The position numbers were made by a program, and so were the translations under genes. The notes beneath the pieces were generated by a model. The model searched no databases. It was not told where the DNA came from and saw nothing but the letters and a program-made list of their open reading frames with translations. Source: Anaerosolibacter carboniphilus (GTDB taxonomy: Bacteria; Bacillota; Clostridia; Peptostreptococcales; Thermotaleaceae). Taken from it: a stretch of 64,000 bases of DNA. The DNA lies in contig NZ_JACHEN010000004.1 of assembly GCF_014205875.1 (NCBI RefSeq), positions 62,001-126,000 on the forward strand, read 5' to 3'. This document shows positions 9,404 to 20,029 of this stretch, piece after piece (position 1 is the first letter of the stretch; each line of letters begins with the position of its first letter).

Positions 9404-10285
9404 TTAGGCAGGCTTATATTTTCCTTTATTTTTTTCCCAGTTTTTCCACATAACCCAAATCGGGCTGGCTATGAAGATGGAAGAATAGGCACCTGTAGCA
9501 ATACCTGCGATGAGGGGTAAAGCGAATTGTTTGATGGATTCAACACCCAATACATACAATGTCACAATTGTAATCAGAGTAGTTAGTGACGTATTGATAG
9601 ATCTAGCCAAGGTTTGATTAATACTATCATTAGCCACTTCTGCATAATTGGATTTCTTCATAAATTTAACATTTTCACGTATCCTATCAAAAACAACAAT
9701 TGTATCATTAATAGAATAACCCACCACCGTTAATATGGCAGCTACAAGAGAGCTATTCATTGGTATTTGGAATAATCCATAAATGGCAATAACGACTAGA
9801 ACATCATGAATCAGTGCAATAATTCCGGCTACACCAAACTTAAATTCAAATCTAAAGGTAATATAGGCAAGCATCCCAACAGAAGCAATCAGTATAGAAA
9901 GCAATGCTCTCTGAGCAATTTCTTTACCTATAGAAGGTCCAAACTGTTCAGCTTGTCTGTAATCCTCATCTTTTAGATCATACTTTTCTTTAAAAGCATT
10001 GAAAATTTCTTCTCTTTGTTTATTATCGAGGTCTTTTTTTGTCTTAATAATAATTTCTTGTTTTTCGTCTCCAGCATGGAGAATGTCTGCATCAAGGGCA
10101 AATTGAGATGTGATATTTTTTGCTTCCTCGACACTTATGGTTTTCCCTATATTGATCTGCATCATGGTACCACCTGTGAAGTCTATTCCCATATTAAAAC
10201 CATTAATAAATCCCACAAGCAGGCCGATGACAATTACGGCGATAGAAAGACTAAACCATATCTTTGTTTTTTCTACAATTTTCAT
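9404..10285 (-). CDS. secF: Protein translocase accessory subunit SecF
   Basis: Membrane subunit that with SecD helps pull secreted proteins across the membrane using the ion gradient. 293 residues with six membrane segments: an N-terminal helix (IWFSLSIAVIVIGLLVGFI), the periplasmic P1 loop (GIDFTGGTMMQI) and a five-helix RND block containing GYSINDTIVVFDRIREN. Start chosen at the ATG at 10285, behind GGAAGGGG; an in-frame start 17 codons earlier overlaps secD. Follows secD by 16 bases. Confidence 0.96.
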   Translation of the reverse strand: MKIVEKTKIWFSLSIAVIVIGLLVGFINGFNMGIDFTGGTMMQINIGKTISVEEAKNITSQFALDADILHAGDEKQEIIIKTKKDLDNKQREEIFNAFKEKYDLKDEDYRQAEQFGPSIGKEIAQRALLSILIASVGMLAYITFRFEFKFGVAGIIALIHDVLVVIAIYGLFQIPMNSSLVAAILTVVGYSINDTIVVFDRIRENVKFMKKSNYAEVANDSINQTLARSINTSLTTLITIVTLYVLGVESIKQFALPLIAGIATGAYSSIFIASPIWVMWKNWEKNKGKYKPA

Positions 10286-10301
10286 ACATATCAACCCCTT
10301 C

Positions 10302-11561
10302 CTATGCCCCGTATAATTTCGTATTTTTAAAGGCACTAAAGCTAATAAATATCTTTAGAAGTAGCTTTGTAACAACAACAGCCGTAAACATACTGGCAAA
10401 GATACCAATCATTAGAGTGACTGCAAATCCTTTAATAGGGCCAGATCCAAACTGAAATAATACAATGGCTGCGATAACTGTGGTAATGTTTGAATCTAAA
10501 ATGGTTGTCAGCGCTCTTGAAAAACCAGAGTCAACAGAAGCTCTTAGAGACTTTCCATTCCTAATTTCTTCCTTGATTCTTTCAAAAATAATGACGTTGG
10601 CGTCAACGGCCATACCGATTGTCAAGATCAATCCCGCTATACCTGGCAACGTCAAGGTAGCATTAAATGCAACCATTACCCATAAAACAATAGTAGTATA
10701 TAGGATCAGTGCAAGAGCAGCAATAAATCCAGGCAATCTATAATAAGCAATCATAAAGATGAACACCAATAAAATCCCTATAGCGCCTGCAGAAACACTC
10801 TTATTTAAGGAATCAATTCCTAAGGTTGGCCCGATCGCAGAAGTTTGTACTTCTGCCAAGTTAACTGGCAGCGCACCACCCCGAATTAACGCTGCTAACT
10901 GTGATGCTTCATCTAGAGTAAAGTTTCCTGTGATCACAGCTCTACCATTTGGAATTTCATTTTGAACTACTGGTGTAGAGATTGGCACGTTGTCTAAAAC
11001 AATGGCGATAATTTTATCTTGAGCATTTGTTTCCGCTGCCAATTCCTTTGTGGCTTCTTGAAAAGCCTTTGCTCCCTCACTGTTAAACTCTAGGGAAACC
11101 GATGGAATATTACTCCGCTTTTGTTCAAATACTACTTCTGCATTTTTAACTTGCTCGCCAGTTAACACCACTTCACCAGTTGGTTTGATAAATTGCAATT
11201 GAGCTGTTTTTCCAATAACTTCAATCGCTTCGGTAGCATTCTTTGCTCCAGGTAATTCGATTCTAATTCTTTTCTCACCTTCACGGACAATATTGGGTTC
11301 TGTTAATCCCAAACTATTTACCCTTCTCTCGATGACCTCTTTTGTTTGACTCATGATTTTATCTAATTCATCGCCTGATGCATTTGTTTCCGCTTCTAGT
11401 ACAACAAATACACCACCTTTTAAATCTAGACCAAGCTTCATCGTGTCTTGTATTGAGCCTATCTTAAAATTTCCAGCCTCAAATCCATAGATACCAATGA
11501 TGGCAGAGGCGGCTATAATGGCCAGAATTAATAACAAAGCAACTACATTTTTAATATTCAT
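10302..11561 (-). CDS. secD: Protein translocase accessory subunit SecD
   Basis: Partner of SecF in the Sec translocon. 419 residues: an N-terminal membrane helix, the D1 signature LGLDLKGGVFVVLEAE, a shortened external P1 region (compact compared with E. coli SecD, as usual in Clostridia), then five membrane helices with GMAVDANVIIFERIKEE. Ends in a short basic tail. Preceded by a strong promoter at 11598-11626; forms a secDF operon. Confidence 0.97.
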   Translation of the reverse strand: MNIKNVVALLLILAIIAASAIIGIYGFEAGNFKIGSIQDTMKLGLDLKGGVFVVLEAETNASGDELDKIMSQTKEVIERRVNSLGLTEPNIVREGEKRIRIELPGAKNATEAIEVIGKTAQLQFIKPTGEVVLTGEQVKNAEVVFEQKRSNIPSVSLEFNSEGAKAFQEATKELAAETNAQDKIIAIVLDNVPISTPVVQNEIPNGRAVITGNFTLDEASQLAALIRGGALPVNLAEVQTSAIGPTLGIDSLNKSVSAGAIGILLVFIFMIAYYRLPGFIAALALILYTTIVLWVMVAFNATLTLPGIAGLILTIGMAVDANVIIFERIKEEIRNGKSLRASVDSGFSRALTTILDSNITTVIAAIVLFQFGSGPIKGFAVTLMIGIFASMFTAVVVTKLLLKIFISFSAFKNTKLYGA

Positions 11562-11597
11562 CCTCTATTCACCTTCCTTATGACATTCATAAGAACA

Positions 11598-11626
11598 ATT
11601 ATATACCTTGTCCTATCTTGCGTCAA
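11598..11626 (-). promoter_or_regulatory. Sigma-A promoter of secDF
   Basis: TTGACG (11621-11626) and TATAAT (11598-11603) with a 17-base spacer, about 40 bases before the secD start. A small hairpin (CTTATGA-ATG-TCATAAG) follows in the short leader. Confidence 0.85.
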
Positions 11627-11639
11627 TCTCATACAAATT

Positions 11640-12146
11640 TTATTTTACGTCATGGGACTTGGCCAGTATAACATAGTTTTCTGCCGAAGCTTTCAAATGT
11701 TCTTTATCTTCCTCAGTAATCTCCCTTATAACTTTGGCAGGCGATCCCATTACCAAGGAGTTATCAGGAATAATTTTTCCTGGAGGAATTAAAGAGCCTG
11801 CCCCTATGATTACGTTATTTCCAACCACAGCTCCATCTAATACAATAGCTCCCATACCCACAAGAACATAGTCACCGATTGTACATGCATGGACAATCAC
11901 TCCATGTCCCACTGTAACATAATCTCCTATTTTTGTAGGCATATCTTTATTAATATGCACTGTGCAATTATCTTGAATATTGGTATTTTCACCGATTTCG
12001 ATCGTATTGCCATCCCCACGGATTACTGTACCGTACCAAACATTTGCATTCTTCTTCATTTTAACACGGCCGATAACATCCGCGCTTTCTGATATATAGC
12101 AGCTTTCGTGGATTTCAGGCTTAAATCCTTGGTATTCACGAATCAT
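11640..12146 (-). CDS. Gamma-carbonic anhydrase-like hexapeptide-repeat protein
   Basis: A 168-residue left-handed beta-helix protein of the YrdA/CaiE/gamma-carbonic anhydrase family. Repeats such as IGENTNIQDNCTVHI, IGDYVTVGHGVIVHAC and IGDYVLVGMGAIVLDG are evident. The metal-ligand histidines sit in NCTVHI, VGHG and VIVHA. Enzyme activity on CO2 is possible but not shown. The ATG overlaps the scfB stop (ATGA), so it is translated with the SCIFF maturase gene, a neighbourhood common in Clostridia. Confidence 0.88.
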   Translation of the reverse strand: MIREYQGFKPEIHESCYISESADVIGRVKMKKNANVWYGTVIRGDGNTIEIGENTNIQDNCTVHINKDMPTKIGDYVTVGHGVIVHACTIGDYVLVGMGAIVLDGAVVGNNVIIGAGSLIPPGKIIPDNSLVMGSPAKVIREITEEDKEHLKASAENYVILAKSHDVK

Positions 12147-13507
12147 TGTTTTTCAACCTCCTCTAGCAACTTTGCTTGTATAAATAATGAGCATTCAATT
12201 CTTTTTTTCTCCATTTCACAGCCAATATCATAGGGAATATTGATGTCTTTATGAAAATTATAGGCATTGGCGTGACATCCTCCACTACAGTAAAATTTGG
12301 CCCAACAACGATTACATTTTTCTTTATTATATACATGGGCATTACCAAAGGAAGTCTGCAGATTGTTTTTGAATTCTTCTTTCACTACATTTCCAATACG
12401 AAAAGCGTCATTTCCTACAAATTGATGGCATGGATAAATATCTCCCTCTGGTGTAATAGCCACATATTCGGAACCTGCACCACAGCCAGATAATCTTTTA
12501 ATCACACAAGGTCCTTGTGATAAATCAATCATAAAGTGAAAGAAATTAAATCCATTTCCTGCTTTATGTCTCTTTATATATTCGCGAGCCAGTGTTTCAT
12601 ATTCATGAAAGACAACATCCAAATCCTCTTCTTTAATTGCATAGGGTTTGTCTTCTTCAGCAACTACTGGTTCTACTGAGGTATTTTTAAAGCCTAAATC
12701 GGCTAGATGGAGCACATCAGAAGAAAAGTCCAGGTTGTCTCTAGTAAAGGTTCCCCGAACATAGTAGCTTTTGCCATTTCTCATCTCAGCCATCTTTAAA
12801 AGTTTGGGAACAATTATATCATAGGTGCCGTTACCATTTATTGTATATCTCATATTATCATTTACTTCTTTTCTACCGTCTATACTCAAGACTACATTTT
12901 CCATATTTTGATTGATGTATTCCATAGCATCATCGTTGAGTAGCACCCCATTTGTTGTTAGGGTGAATCTAAAGCGTTTATTTGTTTCTAGTTCTCTGCT
13001 CCGCCCATAACTTACGATCTCTTTTACCGTATCAAAATTCATCATAGGCTCGCCACCGAAGAAATCTACCTCAAGATTTCTTCTAGATCCAGAATGCTCT
13101 ATGAGAAAATCCAAAGCCTTTTTACCGACCTCTAAAGACATGAGTCCTCGATCGCCTTTAAAATCCCCCTGAGAAGCAAAACAATACTTGCATCTTATAT
13201 TACAATCATGGGCAACATGAAGGCATAGTGCCTTTACTACTGGCTTTCGATTGATAAAGGCTGGGTGGTTGGCATAGGAATCCTCAGTAAAAAGCAATCC
13301 TTCTGATTCAAGAGTTTGTATTTCATCCATCGCTTCCAGAATTGCTTCTTTGCCATAACTTTCTAAAAATTTTTCCACCATTTCTTCTTTGTTTTTGTAT
13401 TTATACTCATCTAGTAAGTTATATACAATTTCATCGACAACATGAACTGCGCCACTGTTTACGTCCAGAACGATTCTTATATCGTCTAGTAGAAATTTAT
13501 GTATCAT
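12143..13507 (-). CDS. scfB: SCIFF radical SAM maturase
   Basis: Radical SAM/SPASM enzyme that installs Cys-to-Thr thioether crosslinks in the SCIFF ranthipeptide precursor. 454 residues: an N-terminal RiPP-recognition-like domain (about 1-85), the radical SAM motif CNIRCKYC (C102, C106, C109) and the C-terminal SPASM region with auxiliary-cluster cysteines (CVIKRLSGCGAG, YPCHQFVG, CNRCWAKFYCSGGCHA). The ATG lies behind GGGAGGATC. It has its own promoter and is separated from scfA by a terminator-like hairpin, so peptide and enzyme can be made in different amounts. Confidence 0.96.
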   Translation of the reverse strand: MIHKFLLDDIRIVLDVNSGAVHVVDEIVYNLLDEYKYKNKEEMVEKFLESYGKEAILEAMDEIQTLESEGLLFTEDSYANHPAFINRKPVVKALCLHVAHDCNIRCKYCFASQGDFKGDRGLMSLEVGKKALDFLIEHSGSRRNLEVDFFGGEPMMNFDTVKEIVSYGRSRELETNKRFRFTLTTNGVLLNDDAMEYINQNMENVVLSIDGRKEVNDNMRYTINGNGTYDIIVPKLLKMAEMRNGKSYYVRGTFTRDNLDFSSDVLHLADLGFKNTSVEPVVAEEDKPYAIKEEDLDVVFHEYETLAREYIKRHKAGNGFNFFHFMIDLSQGPCVIKRLSGCGAGSEYVAITPEGDIYPCHQFVGNDAFRIGNVVKEEFKNNLQTSFGNAHVYNKEKCNRCWAKFYCSGGCHANAYNFHKDINIPYDIGCEMEKKRIECSLFIQAKLLEEVEKQ

Positions 13508-13545
13508 TCATGATCCTCCCTTAAATTAATCTAAAACACTATTCT

Positions 13546-13574
13546 ATTGTATATAAAGTTTTTTTCCATGACAA
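13546..13574 (-). promoter_or_regulatory. Promoter of scfB
   Basis: TTGTCA (13569-13574) and TACAAT (13546-13551) with a 17-base spacer, 40 bases before scfB and downstream of the scfA terminator. Confidence 0.75.
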
Positions 13575-13642
13575 GAAAAAAAGCAAGGATAACAGACCTT
13601 TGTTAATGTAATTCATTTTTTATTTTAAAATTTCAAAACAGG

Positions 13643-13680
13643 ATAAAAGGACAGCAACTTGATCATTACTGTCCTTTTAT
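13643..13680 (-). terminator. Terminator between scfA and scfB
   Basis: ATAAAAGGACAG pairs with CTGTCCTTTTAT around a 14-base loop on the minus strand, 9 bases after the scfA stop. Likely limits read-through from the peptide gene. Confidence 0.75.
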
Positions 13681-13688
13681 GGTATGTA

Positions 13689-13829
13689 TTATTTATTTTC
13701 ACATTCTTGATTTGCAACTGTACAGGATGTTTTGCAAGCTGACTGGCAAGATGTTTGACATTCTCCGCATCCACCCTTAGCAGCACTATTTTTTAACGTT
13801 GCATTTGTTAATGTCTTGATATGCTTCAT
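13689..13829 (-). CDS. scfA: SCIFF ranthipeptide precursor (six cysteines in forty-five)
   Basis: A 46-residue peptide that starts MKHIKTLTNATLKNSAAKGG and carries six cysteines at positions 21, 24, 28, 32, 36 and 43, the defining SCIFF pattern, with Thr/Ser residues between them as thioether acceptors. It is the substrate of ScfB encoded next. The start has a strong site (GAGGAGGAGAAATAA). It has its own promoter and terminator. The SCIFF family is nearly universal in Clostridia; its role has been linked to population-level regulation but is not visible from this sequence. Confidence 0.96.
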   Translation of the reverse strand: MKHIKTLTNATLKNSAAKGGCGECQTSCQSACKTSCTVANQECENK

Positions 13830-13862
13830 TTATTTCTCCTCCTCTACGTTAATTTCTACTAA

Positions 13863-13890
13863 ATTATAACATAAACCATTTTCCTGTAAA
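13863..13890 (-). promoter_or_regulatory. Promoter of scfA
   Basis: TTTACA (13885-13890) and TATAAT (13863-13868) with a 16-base spacer, just upstream of the scfA ribosome site. Confidence 0.75.
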
Positions 13891-13896
13891 AGTAGT

Positions 13897-14292
13897 TTAT
13901 TTCAAATTTACACCGATCATTCCCCCAACGCCCCCAGCAACAATACCGGTCAATGCCTTATACAGTAACAACATTCCCACTGCAAACTCATCTAAAAATA
14001 CCCAACCCATCACCATAATGAGCATCGCATAAAGTAATCCTGCCACAGCTCCATTCAGCCATCCTTTTCTTCTCAATTTTAAGCCAGTATACATCCCACT
14101 CATGGCCACACTAATAACCATTACAGTTGAAGTAACGATGGGAATGATGCCTTCAGAAATGCTGGTATATGTGATCATGAGTGCCATTAGGATAAATGCA
14201 AATACAGAGAATACACATGCGGAAAGTATCCCCTTCATGTATACTACTATAACATTGTCCTTTCCTATGTCTACTTTCTTATTGGACTGCAA
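13897..14292 (-). CDS. TIGR04086 family four-helix membrane protein
   Basis: About 131 residues with four hydrophobic segments (near ILSACVFSVFAFILMAL, IIPIVTSTVMVISVAM, NGAVAGLLYAMLIMVM and a Gly-rich last helix ending GIVAGGVGGMIGVNLK). Matches the TIGR04086 family that sits beside yajC and scfA across Clostridia; function unknown. Start taken as TTG at 14292 behind GAGGTGATTATT; a GTG at 14301 is the alternative, but it lies inside that ribosome site. Confidence 0.8.
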   Translation of the reverse strand: MQSNKKVDIGKDNVIVVYMKGILSACVFSVFAFILMALMITYTSISEGIIPIVTSTVMVISVAMSGMYTGLKLRRKGWLNGAVAGLLYAMLIMVMGWVFLDEFAVGMLLLYKALTGIVAGGVGGMIGVNLK

Positions 14293-14389
14293 AATAATCA
14301 CCTCACAAAAGAATTCTTATATCATATTTATGCGAGTATGCTTGAAATATTACTATAACCCAGTCCTTGTAAATATCCATATGGAAAGC

Positions 14390-14411
14390 AAAAAGGATGC
14401 TTTCGCATCCT
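14390..14411 (-). terminator. Terminator after yajC
   Basis: AGGATGC-GAAA-GCATCCT stem with a tetraloop followed by TTTTTGC on minus, two bases after the yajC stop. Confidence 0.88.
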
Positions 14412-14413
14412 AA

Positions 14414-14695
14414 TTATTCTTCTGCTCCGTCATTCTTATTAATATTTCCCACAGCCCACCTTGCAATTTGAAGCTTTAATTTATCCGCACCAACTTCGAT
14501 TGTCAGGACATCATCCTTTACTTTCGTAATTTTACCATAAATGCCACCAATGGTCACTATCTGGTCGCCAACCTTTAAATTATTCCTCATTTCTTTCACT
14601 TGCTTGTCTCTCTTTTGCTGAGGTCTAATGATTAGAAAATAGAATATTCCTAGGAAAACCGCTGTCATAATAATTGGTGAATATGTTCCGGTCAT
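14414..14695 (-). CDS. yajC: Preprotein translocase subunit YajC
   Basis: Small Sec-accessory membrane protein (93 aa) that binds SecDF. One N-terminal membrane helix (IIMTAVFLGIFYFLIIRP) followed by the family hallmark RPQQKRDKQVKEM and the GDQIVTIGGIYGKI beta region. ATG behind AAGGAGGGG. Downstream of tgt by 70 bases, in the usual queA-tgt-yajC order. Confidence 0.96.
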   Translation of the reverse strand: MTGTYSPIIMTAVFLGIFYFLIIRPQQKRDKQVKEMRNNLKVGDQIVTIGGIYGKITKVKDDVLTIEVGADKLKLQIARWAVGNINKNDGAEE

Positions 14696-14765
14696 TGCGA
14701 TATACCCCTCCTTTTCTGTAATAGTTATATATATTCAACATAGAAATAAGAACTCCTTTTCTTGT

Positions 14766-15884
<1,119 letters not shown>

Positions 15885-15917
15885 TTATGCTAAACCTCCT
15901 ATTGTATTCCTTTGTTT

Positions 15918-16943
15918 TTATATCATCAACATAGCGTCTCCGAAACTAAAAAAACGATATCTGTTTTTTACAGCTTCTTCATAGGCATGTAATGTTATTT
16001 CTCTGCTGCTAAAAGCACTCACCAACATGATAAGGGTTGATTCTGGGAGGTGAAAGTTTGTGATAATACCATCTACTATTTTGAATTGATATCCTGGATA
16101 GATGAAAATATCTGTCCAAGCCCCTGCAGGACGAACTTTTCCATGCTCATCGGCGATACTTTCCAGTGTCCTTATGGAGGTAGTACCTACTGCAATCACT
16201 CGACCACCATTTTCTTTCACCTTATTGATAGTGCAGGCGGTTTCCTCGGTAATCTCAAAGTATTCTGCATGCATTTTATGTTCATGAATATTTTCACTCT
16301 TGACTGGTCTAAAAGTGCCCAATCCAACATGTAATGTAATGTATGCAATATTTACACCTTTCTCTTGAAGTTTGCGCAGCAAATCTTGAGTAAAATGGAG
16401 GCCTGCCGTAGGGGCTGCTGCTGAACCTTCATGTTTAGCATATACCGTTTGATACCTTTCCTTATCTTCTAACTGCTCTTTTATGTAGTGGGGCAACGGC
16501 ATTGAACCCAACTGGTCTAAAATTTGCTCAAAAACACCATCATAATAGAATTCCACAATTCTTGAACCTTCATCTCCATAATCAATGATCTTAGCCTTTA
16601 GGAGGCCATCACCAAAGAGGATTGTATCGCCAATGCGCGCCTTTTTCCCAGGCTTAACCAAAGTTTCCCATTTATCCCCTTCAATTCTCTTCAAAAGAAG
16701 GAATTCCACCTTTCCTCCTGATGGATCCTTGATGCCAAATAATCTAGCAGGAATCACTTTCGTATTATTCAATACTAGGCAATCCCCCTCTTGTAGATAA
16801 TCAAAAATATCCTTAAATATCCGATGCTCTATGACTCCATTCTTTTTATCTACCACCATTAGTCTAGATTCTTCACGATTTTTCAGTGGCGTTTGGGCAA
16901 TTAACTCTTCTGGTAAATCAAAATAAAAATCCTTTGTCCTCAT
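15918..16943 (-). CDS. queA: S-adenosylmethionine:tRNA ribosyltransferase-isomerase
   Basis: Makes epoxyqueuosine in tRNA from preQ1 and the ribosyl group of SAM. About 341 residues, with family motifs [16 protein letters not shown] at the N-terminus, [21 protein letters not shown] and [18 protein letters not shown]. Start set at the ATG at 16943 behind AAGGAGAATTGATA; the TTG six bases earlier is closer to the ribosome site than is usual. Upstream of tgt in the same operon. Confidence 0.97.
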   Translation of the reverse strand: MRTKDFYFDLPEELIAQTPLKNREESRLMVVDKKNGVIEHRIFKDIFDYLQEGDCLVLNNTKVIPARLFGIKDPSGGKVEFLLLKRIEGDKWETLVKPGKKARIGDTILFGDGLLKAKIIDYGDEGSRIVEFYYDGVFEQILDQLGSMPLPHYIKEQLEDKERYQTVYAKHEGSAAAPTAGLHFTQDLLRKLQEKGVNIAYITLHVGLGTFRPVKSENIHEHKMHAEYFEITEETACTINKVKENGGRVIAVGTTSIRTLESIADEHGKVRPAGAWTDIFIYPGYQFKIVDGIITNFHLPESTLIMLVSAFSSREITLHAYEEAVKNRYRFFSFGDAMLMI

Positions 16944-16955
16944 TATCAATTCTCC

Positions 16956-18608
16956 TTACTCGATCTGTGTCCCTGTATAATAGTATGTTAGTATCTGATC
17001 ATAAGTATAGCCTTCTTCTGCCATTTTCTTAGCACCCCACTGACTCATACCTAAGCCATGTCCCCAGCCTTTTCCTGTAAAAACATACTGTTGTGCATTA
17101 AACGAAATGTTCTTTAAATCTATTCCATTAAAAACAACCATCTGATTCAGACCACCATTCATTTGCTCTGTTCCATCTGCTGTAACAACAAAAAAATCAC
17201 TTGAGCTTATTTGCTGTGGTTCAGAAGCATTGCCAGTGATAACAATAGCTGATGCATCCGTGCTCACGGTAAACCAAGTACTCTTAATGTTATTATATCC
17301 AAATATACTCCTTACCTTTTCTTTTTCAAGAATTTTCTTATCAGCGCTCCCACTCAATTCAAGCTTTAACACTCTTCCAAAATCTGAGTATGCTGTAACC
17401 TGAACGCCATTCAATTCACCAACGGAAAGTTGTTTACTGTTGAGCAGATCCTGGATTTGATCTTTTGACATTACATAGGTCCAGGTATCATTAGGGGCTC
17501 CTACTGAAAAAGGATCGTTCACGCCTTTTAAATAATCTATAGGAGTAGACCAGATATTTTCACTATTTTCCGTATGTCCACCGCTATTGGAGTGGTAAAA
17601 CGGCGTTACCAAATTTCCTTTATAGGTTAGAAATTTACCCCTTGTTTCATCTACTGCTTTACGGCTTGTTTCATGCTCACTGTCGAAACCTCCATAGACT
17701 TGACAATGGCTTGTTGCACACAAATCAAAACCATATTGCTTGTGGATGCCCAAATTCTGAATAGCATAATTTCTCGCTGCCACAGCTTGAGCTTTTTGCG
17801 CTTCTAGAGGCCAGGTACCTGACATTTCTTTCGGAACAACACTATAAAGATATTCTTCCAATAGCAGTCTATTGATGATTGTTAAATCACTGTCGTTATA
17901 TCTCTTAATCCCAATATCTCCTCTAAAGTTCTTACCGTCTACCTTAATTGGTGTGGATGTAGTTGACTTAAAATAGTATTCAGTCTCTCCTAAATTTAGC
18001 ATGCATAACACGTCTCCAGCACTGGATAAAATCTGGATTCTCATGTTATTCTGTGGTATAACCTTTAGTTCAAGTTCCGGAAAAGTCGATCTAATTGCTT
18101 CCATTGCGCTTTGGGCACTGGTAAGTGATGTAAACATTCCGGTCCATACTTGCCAACTACCCTCAAAACTCAAATATGGTTTGTTTCCTGTGTAAGCTAG
18201 ATTGCTTAAAAAAGCTTGAGCTTCCTCCCTTGTACTGAATTGGGGTCCTATTTGAACATGAATAGGTCCTTGAATCATTGAATTATTGCTATCTCGTTGC
18301 TCGTCATACTGATATTCTATAAAGGAACCATTGAATCCCATAAAAAAGCTGTCTTTGCGAACAATAATCTCATCATTCCCTAAAAAACTAAACATACTAT
18401 TAAATCCGCCGCCTATATCATTACCTAATTCTAATCCACCTTTTCCGAGGATAGATATCATCGGCGTTGCACTTTCTGCATATCGGAGCCCTATTTTAAC
18501 ATATTCAGGCACTTTTCCCTTATCGTATCCATAGACTTGCATTGGAATAGATATATGGATGATAGATATCATTAGTAGCACCGCTGTTAGCTTTAAAATA
18601 TTACGCAT
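16956..18608 (-). CDS. SpoIID/LytB-domain secreted protein
   Basis: Secreted or membrane-anchored protein (about 550 aa) with an N-terminal signal segment (ILKLTAVLLMISIIHISIPM), a SPOR-like region near 100-190 (GPIHVQIGPQFSTREEAQAF) and a C-terminal SpoIID/LytB domain (VPKEMSGTWPLEAQKAQAVAAR, CATSHCQVYGG, GHGLGMSQWGA). SpoIID proteins are lytic transglycosylases needed for engulfment in sporulation. This longer form is a relative, not necessarily the spoIID gene itself. Start at the ATG at 18608 behind AAGGAGATGACAAA. Only 12 bases before queA, so it may lead that operon. Confidence 0.88.
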   Translation of the reverse strand: MRNILKLTAVLLMISIIHISIPMQVYGYDKGKVPEYVKIGLRYAESATPMISILGKGGLELGNDIGGGFNSMFSFLGNDEIIVRKDSFFMGFNGSFIEYQYDEQRDSNNSMIQGPIHVQIGPQFSTREEAQAFLSNLAYTGNKPYLSFEGSWQVWTGMFTSLTSAQSAMEAIRSTFPELELKVIPQNNMRIQILSSAGDVLCMLNLGETEYYFKSTTSTPIKVDGKNFRGDIGIKRYNDSDLTIINRLLLEEYLYSVVPKEMSGTWPLEAQKAQAVAARNYAIQNLGIHKQYGFDLCATSHCQVYGGFDSEHETSRKAVDETRGKFLTYKGNLVTPFYHSNSGGHTENSENIWSTPIDYLKGVNDPFSVGAPNDTWTYVMSKDQIQDLLNSKQLSVGELNGVQVTAYSDFGRVLKLELSGSADKKILEKEKVRSIFGYNNIKSTWFTVSTDASAIVITGNASEPQQISSSDFFVVTADGTEQMNGGLNQMVVFNGIDLKNISFNAQQYVFTGKGWGHGLGMSQWGAKKMAEEGYTYDQILTYYYTGTQIE

Positions 18609-18711
18609 TTTGTCATCTCCTTCACATTCGATAAGTTCTAACATTATTTTTCGACAAAATCCAATAATATCCTTCTAAGTCATTATAATGTAAAAATTTT
18701 GAAATATATAA

Positions 18712-18743
18712 ATAATACAAGATAGCATCCTTTCTTGTATTAT
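18712..18743 (-). other. Second hairpin after the ruv operon
   Basis: Twelve-bp inverted repeat (AATAATACAAGA ... TCTTGTATTATT) directly downstream of the DUF2905 terminator. Possibly a back-up terminator. Confidence 0.5.
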
Positions 18744-18744
18744 T

Positions 18745-18772
18745 AAAAAGAAAAAACTGTCATTAGACAGTT
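18745..18772 (-). terminator. Terminator after the ruvCAB-DUF2905 operon
   Basis: AACTGTC-TAAT-GACAGTT stem followed by TTTTCTTTTT on minus, overlapping the DUF2905 stop codon. Confidence 0.9.
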
Positions 18773-18983
18773 ATTTTCTTAAAAACAAATTTAAAATCAA
18801 TGTCAGTAAGATGCTTAGAATAAAAGTTGTCATCATCGGAGCATAAAAAGTGAAATTCCCTTTCTTGAAATAAATATCTCCTGGTAGTTTACCTAACCCA
18901 AATCGCGAACCGATTGTCACGAGAATGCCTACAGCAATCAGAATTATTCCCAATATGATAATTAATCTCCCCGGATTATTCAT
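18771..18983 (-). CDS. DUF2905 membrane protein
   Basis: About 70 residues with two membrane helices (LIIILGIILIAVGILVTIG and MTTFILSILLTLILNLF) around the family motif GLGKLPGDI, which identifies DUF2905. Function unknown; the gene commonly follows ruvB in Clostridia, as here. Start taken at the ATG at 18983 (GGAG upstream, 8-base spacing), just after the ruvB stop; an ATG at 19001 would overlap ruvB. Confidence 0.82.
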   Translation of the reverse strand: MNNPGRLIIILGIILIAVGILVTIGSRFGLGKLPGDIYFKKGNFTFYAPMMTTFILSILLTLILNLFLRK

Positions 18984-18987
18984 TTTT

Positions 18988-20010
18988 TCACTCCGCTCCA
19001 TTTACATCTTTTATCCCCATATGTTCATAGGCTAACTTTGTTACGATTCTTCCCTTTGGTGTTCTTTGCAAAAATCCTAACTGTAAAAGAAAAGGTTCAT
19101 ATACATCTTCGATCGTATTTCTTTCCTCCCCAGTTGACGCGGCCAGGGTATCTAATCCAACTGGCCCGCCCCCGAATTTTTCAATAATAGTAATCAGTAT
19201 ATTGCGATCTACCATATCTAAGCCTAAGTGATCCACTTCCAGCATATCCAAGGCTTTTGTAGCCAATTCAAAAGTTATTCTGCCATTTCCCTTTACCTGA
19301 GCGTAATCCCTTACTCTTTTCAATAGTCTATTTGCTATTCGTGGTGTACCTCTAGCTCTTTTTCCTATTTCATAAGCTGCTTTTTCTTCAATCTCTATGC
19401 CAAGAATGGCAGCAGATCTATATACTATTTTAAATAAATCCCCATTCTCATATAGTTCTAATCTACAGATTACTCCGAAACGATCTCGTAGCGGTGATGT
19501 TAACAACCCAGCACGAGTCGTTGCTCCAATAAGGGTAAATTTAGATAGATCTAGTCTGATGGATCTTGCACTTGGTCCTTTGCCGATAATGATGTCAAGC
19601 GCATAATCCTCCATTGCAGGATAAAGTATCTCCTCGACCGTTCTATTTAGTCTATGAATTTCATCAATAAAAAGCACATCATTTTCTCCAAGGTTTGTCA
19701 ATATGGCAGCTAGGTCTCCAGGTCTTTCTATGGCCGGGCCAGAAGTAATCCGGATATTTACACCCATTTCATTAGCTATAATATTAGATAGCGTTGTTTT
19801 TCCAAGCCCAGGAGGGCCATATAAAAGCACATGATCTAAAGATTCATTCCTTAACTTCGCCGCATTAATAAAAATTTGCAGTTTTTCCTTTATCTTGTCC
19901 TGCCCGATATACTCGCTCAAGTTCCTTGGTCTGAGGGTATTCTCAATTTCAAAATCCTCTTGTTTTATGGAACTCGTAATGATTCTATTATCTTCCAGAT
20001 GATTAAACAA
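18988..20010 (-). CDS. ruvB: Holliday junction branch migration ATPase RuvB
   Basis: Hexameric AAA+ motor that drives branch migration with RuvA. 340 residues: Walker [10 protein letters not shown], Walker [10 protein letters not shown], sensor 1 GATTRAGLL, arginine finger region SPLRDRFG, then a C-terminal winged helix ([14 protein letters not shown]). Start is TTG at 20010 with AGAGGGATAACA. Follows ruvA by 19 bases in a ruvC-ruvA-ruvB operon. Confidence 0.97.
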   Translation of the reverse strand: MFNHLEDNRIITSSIKQEDFEIENTLRPRNLSEYIGQDKIKEKLQIFINAAKLRNESLDHVLLYGPPGLGKTTLSNIIANEMGVNIRITSGPAIERPGDLAAILTNLGENDVLFIDEIHRLNRTVEEILYPAMEDYALDIIIGKGPSARSIRLDLSKFTLIGATTRAGLLTSPLRDRFGVICRLELYENGDLFKIVYRSAAILGIEIEEKAAYEIGKRARGTPRIANRLLKRVRDYAQVKGNGRITFELATKALDMLEVDHLGLDMVDRNILITIIEKFGGGPVGLDTLAASTGEERNTIEDVYEPFLLQLGFLQRTPKGRIVTKLAYEHMGIKDVNGAE

Positions 20011-20029
20011 TGTTATCCCTCTTTCTCAG

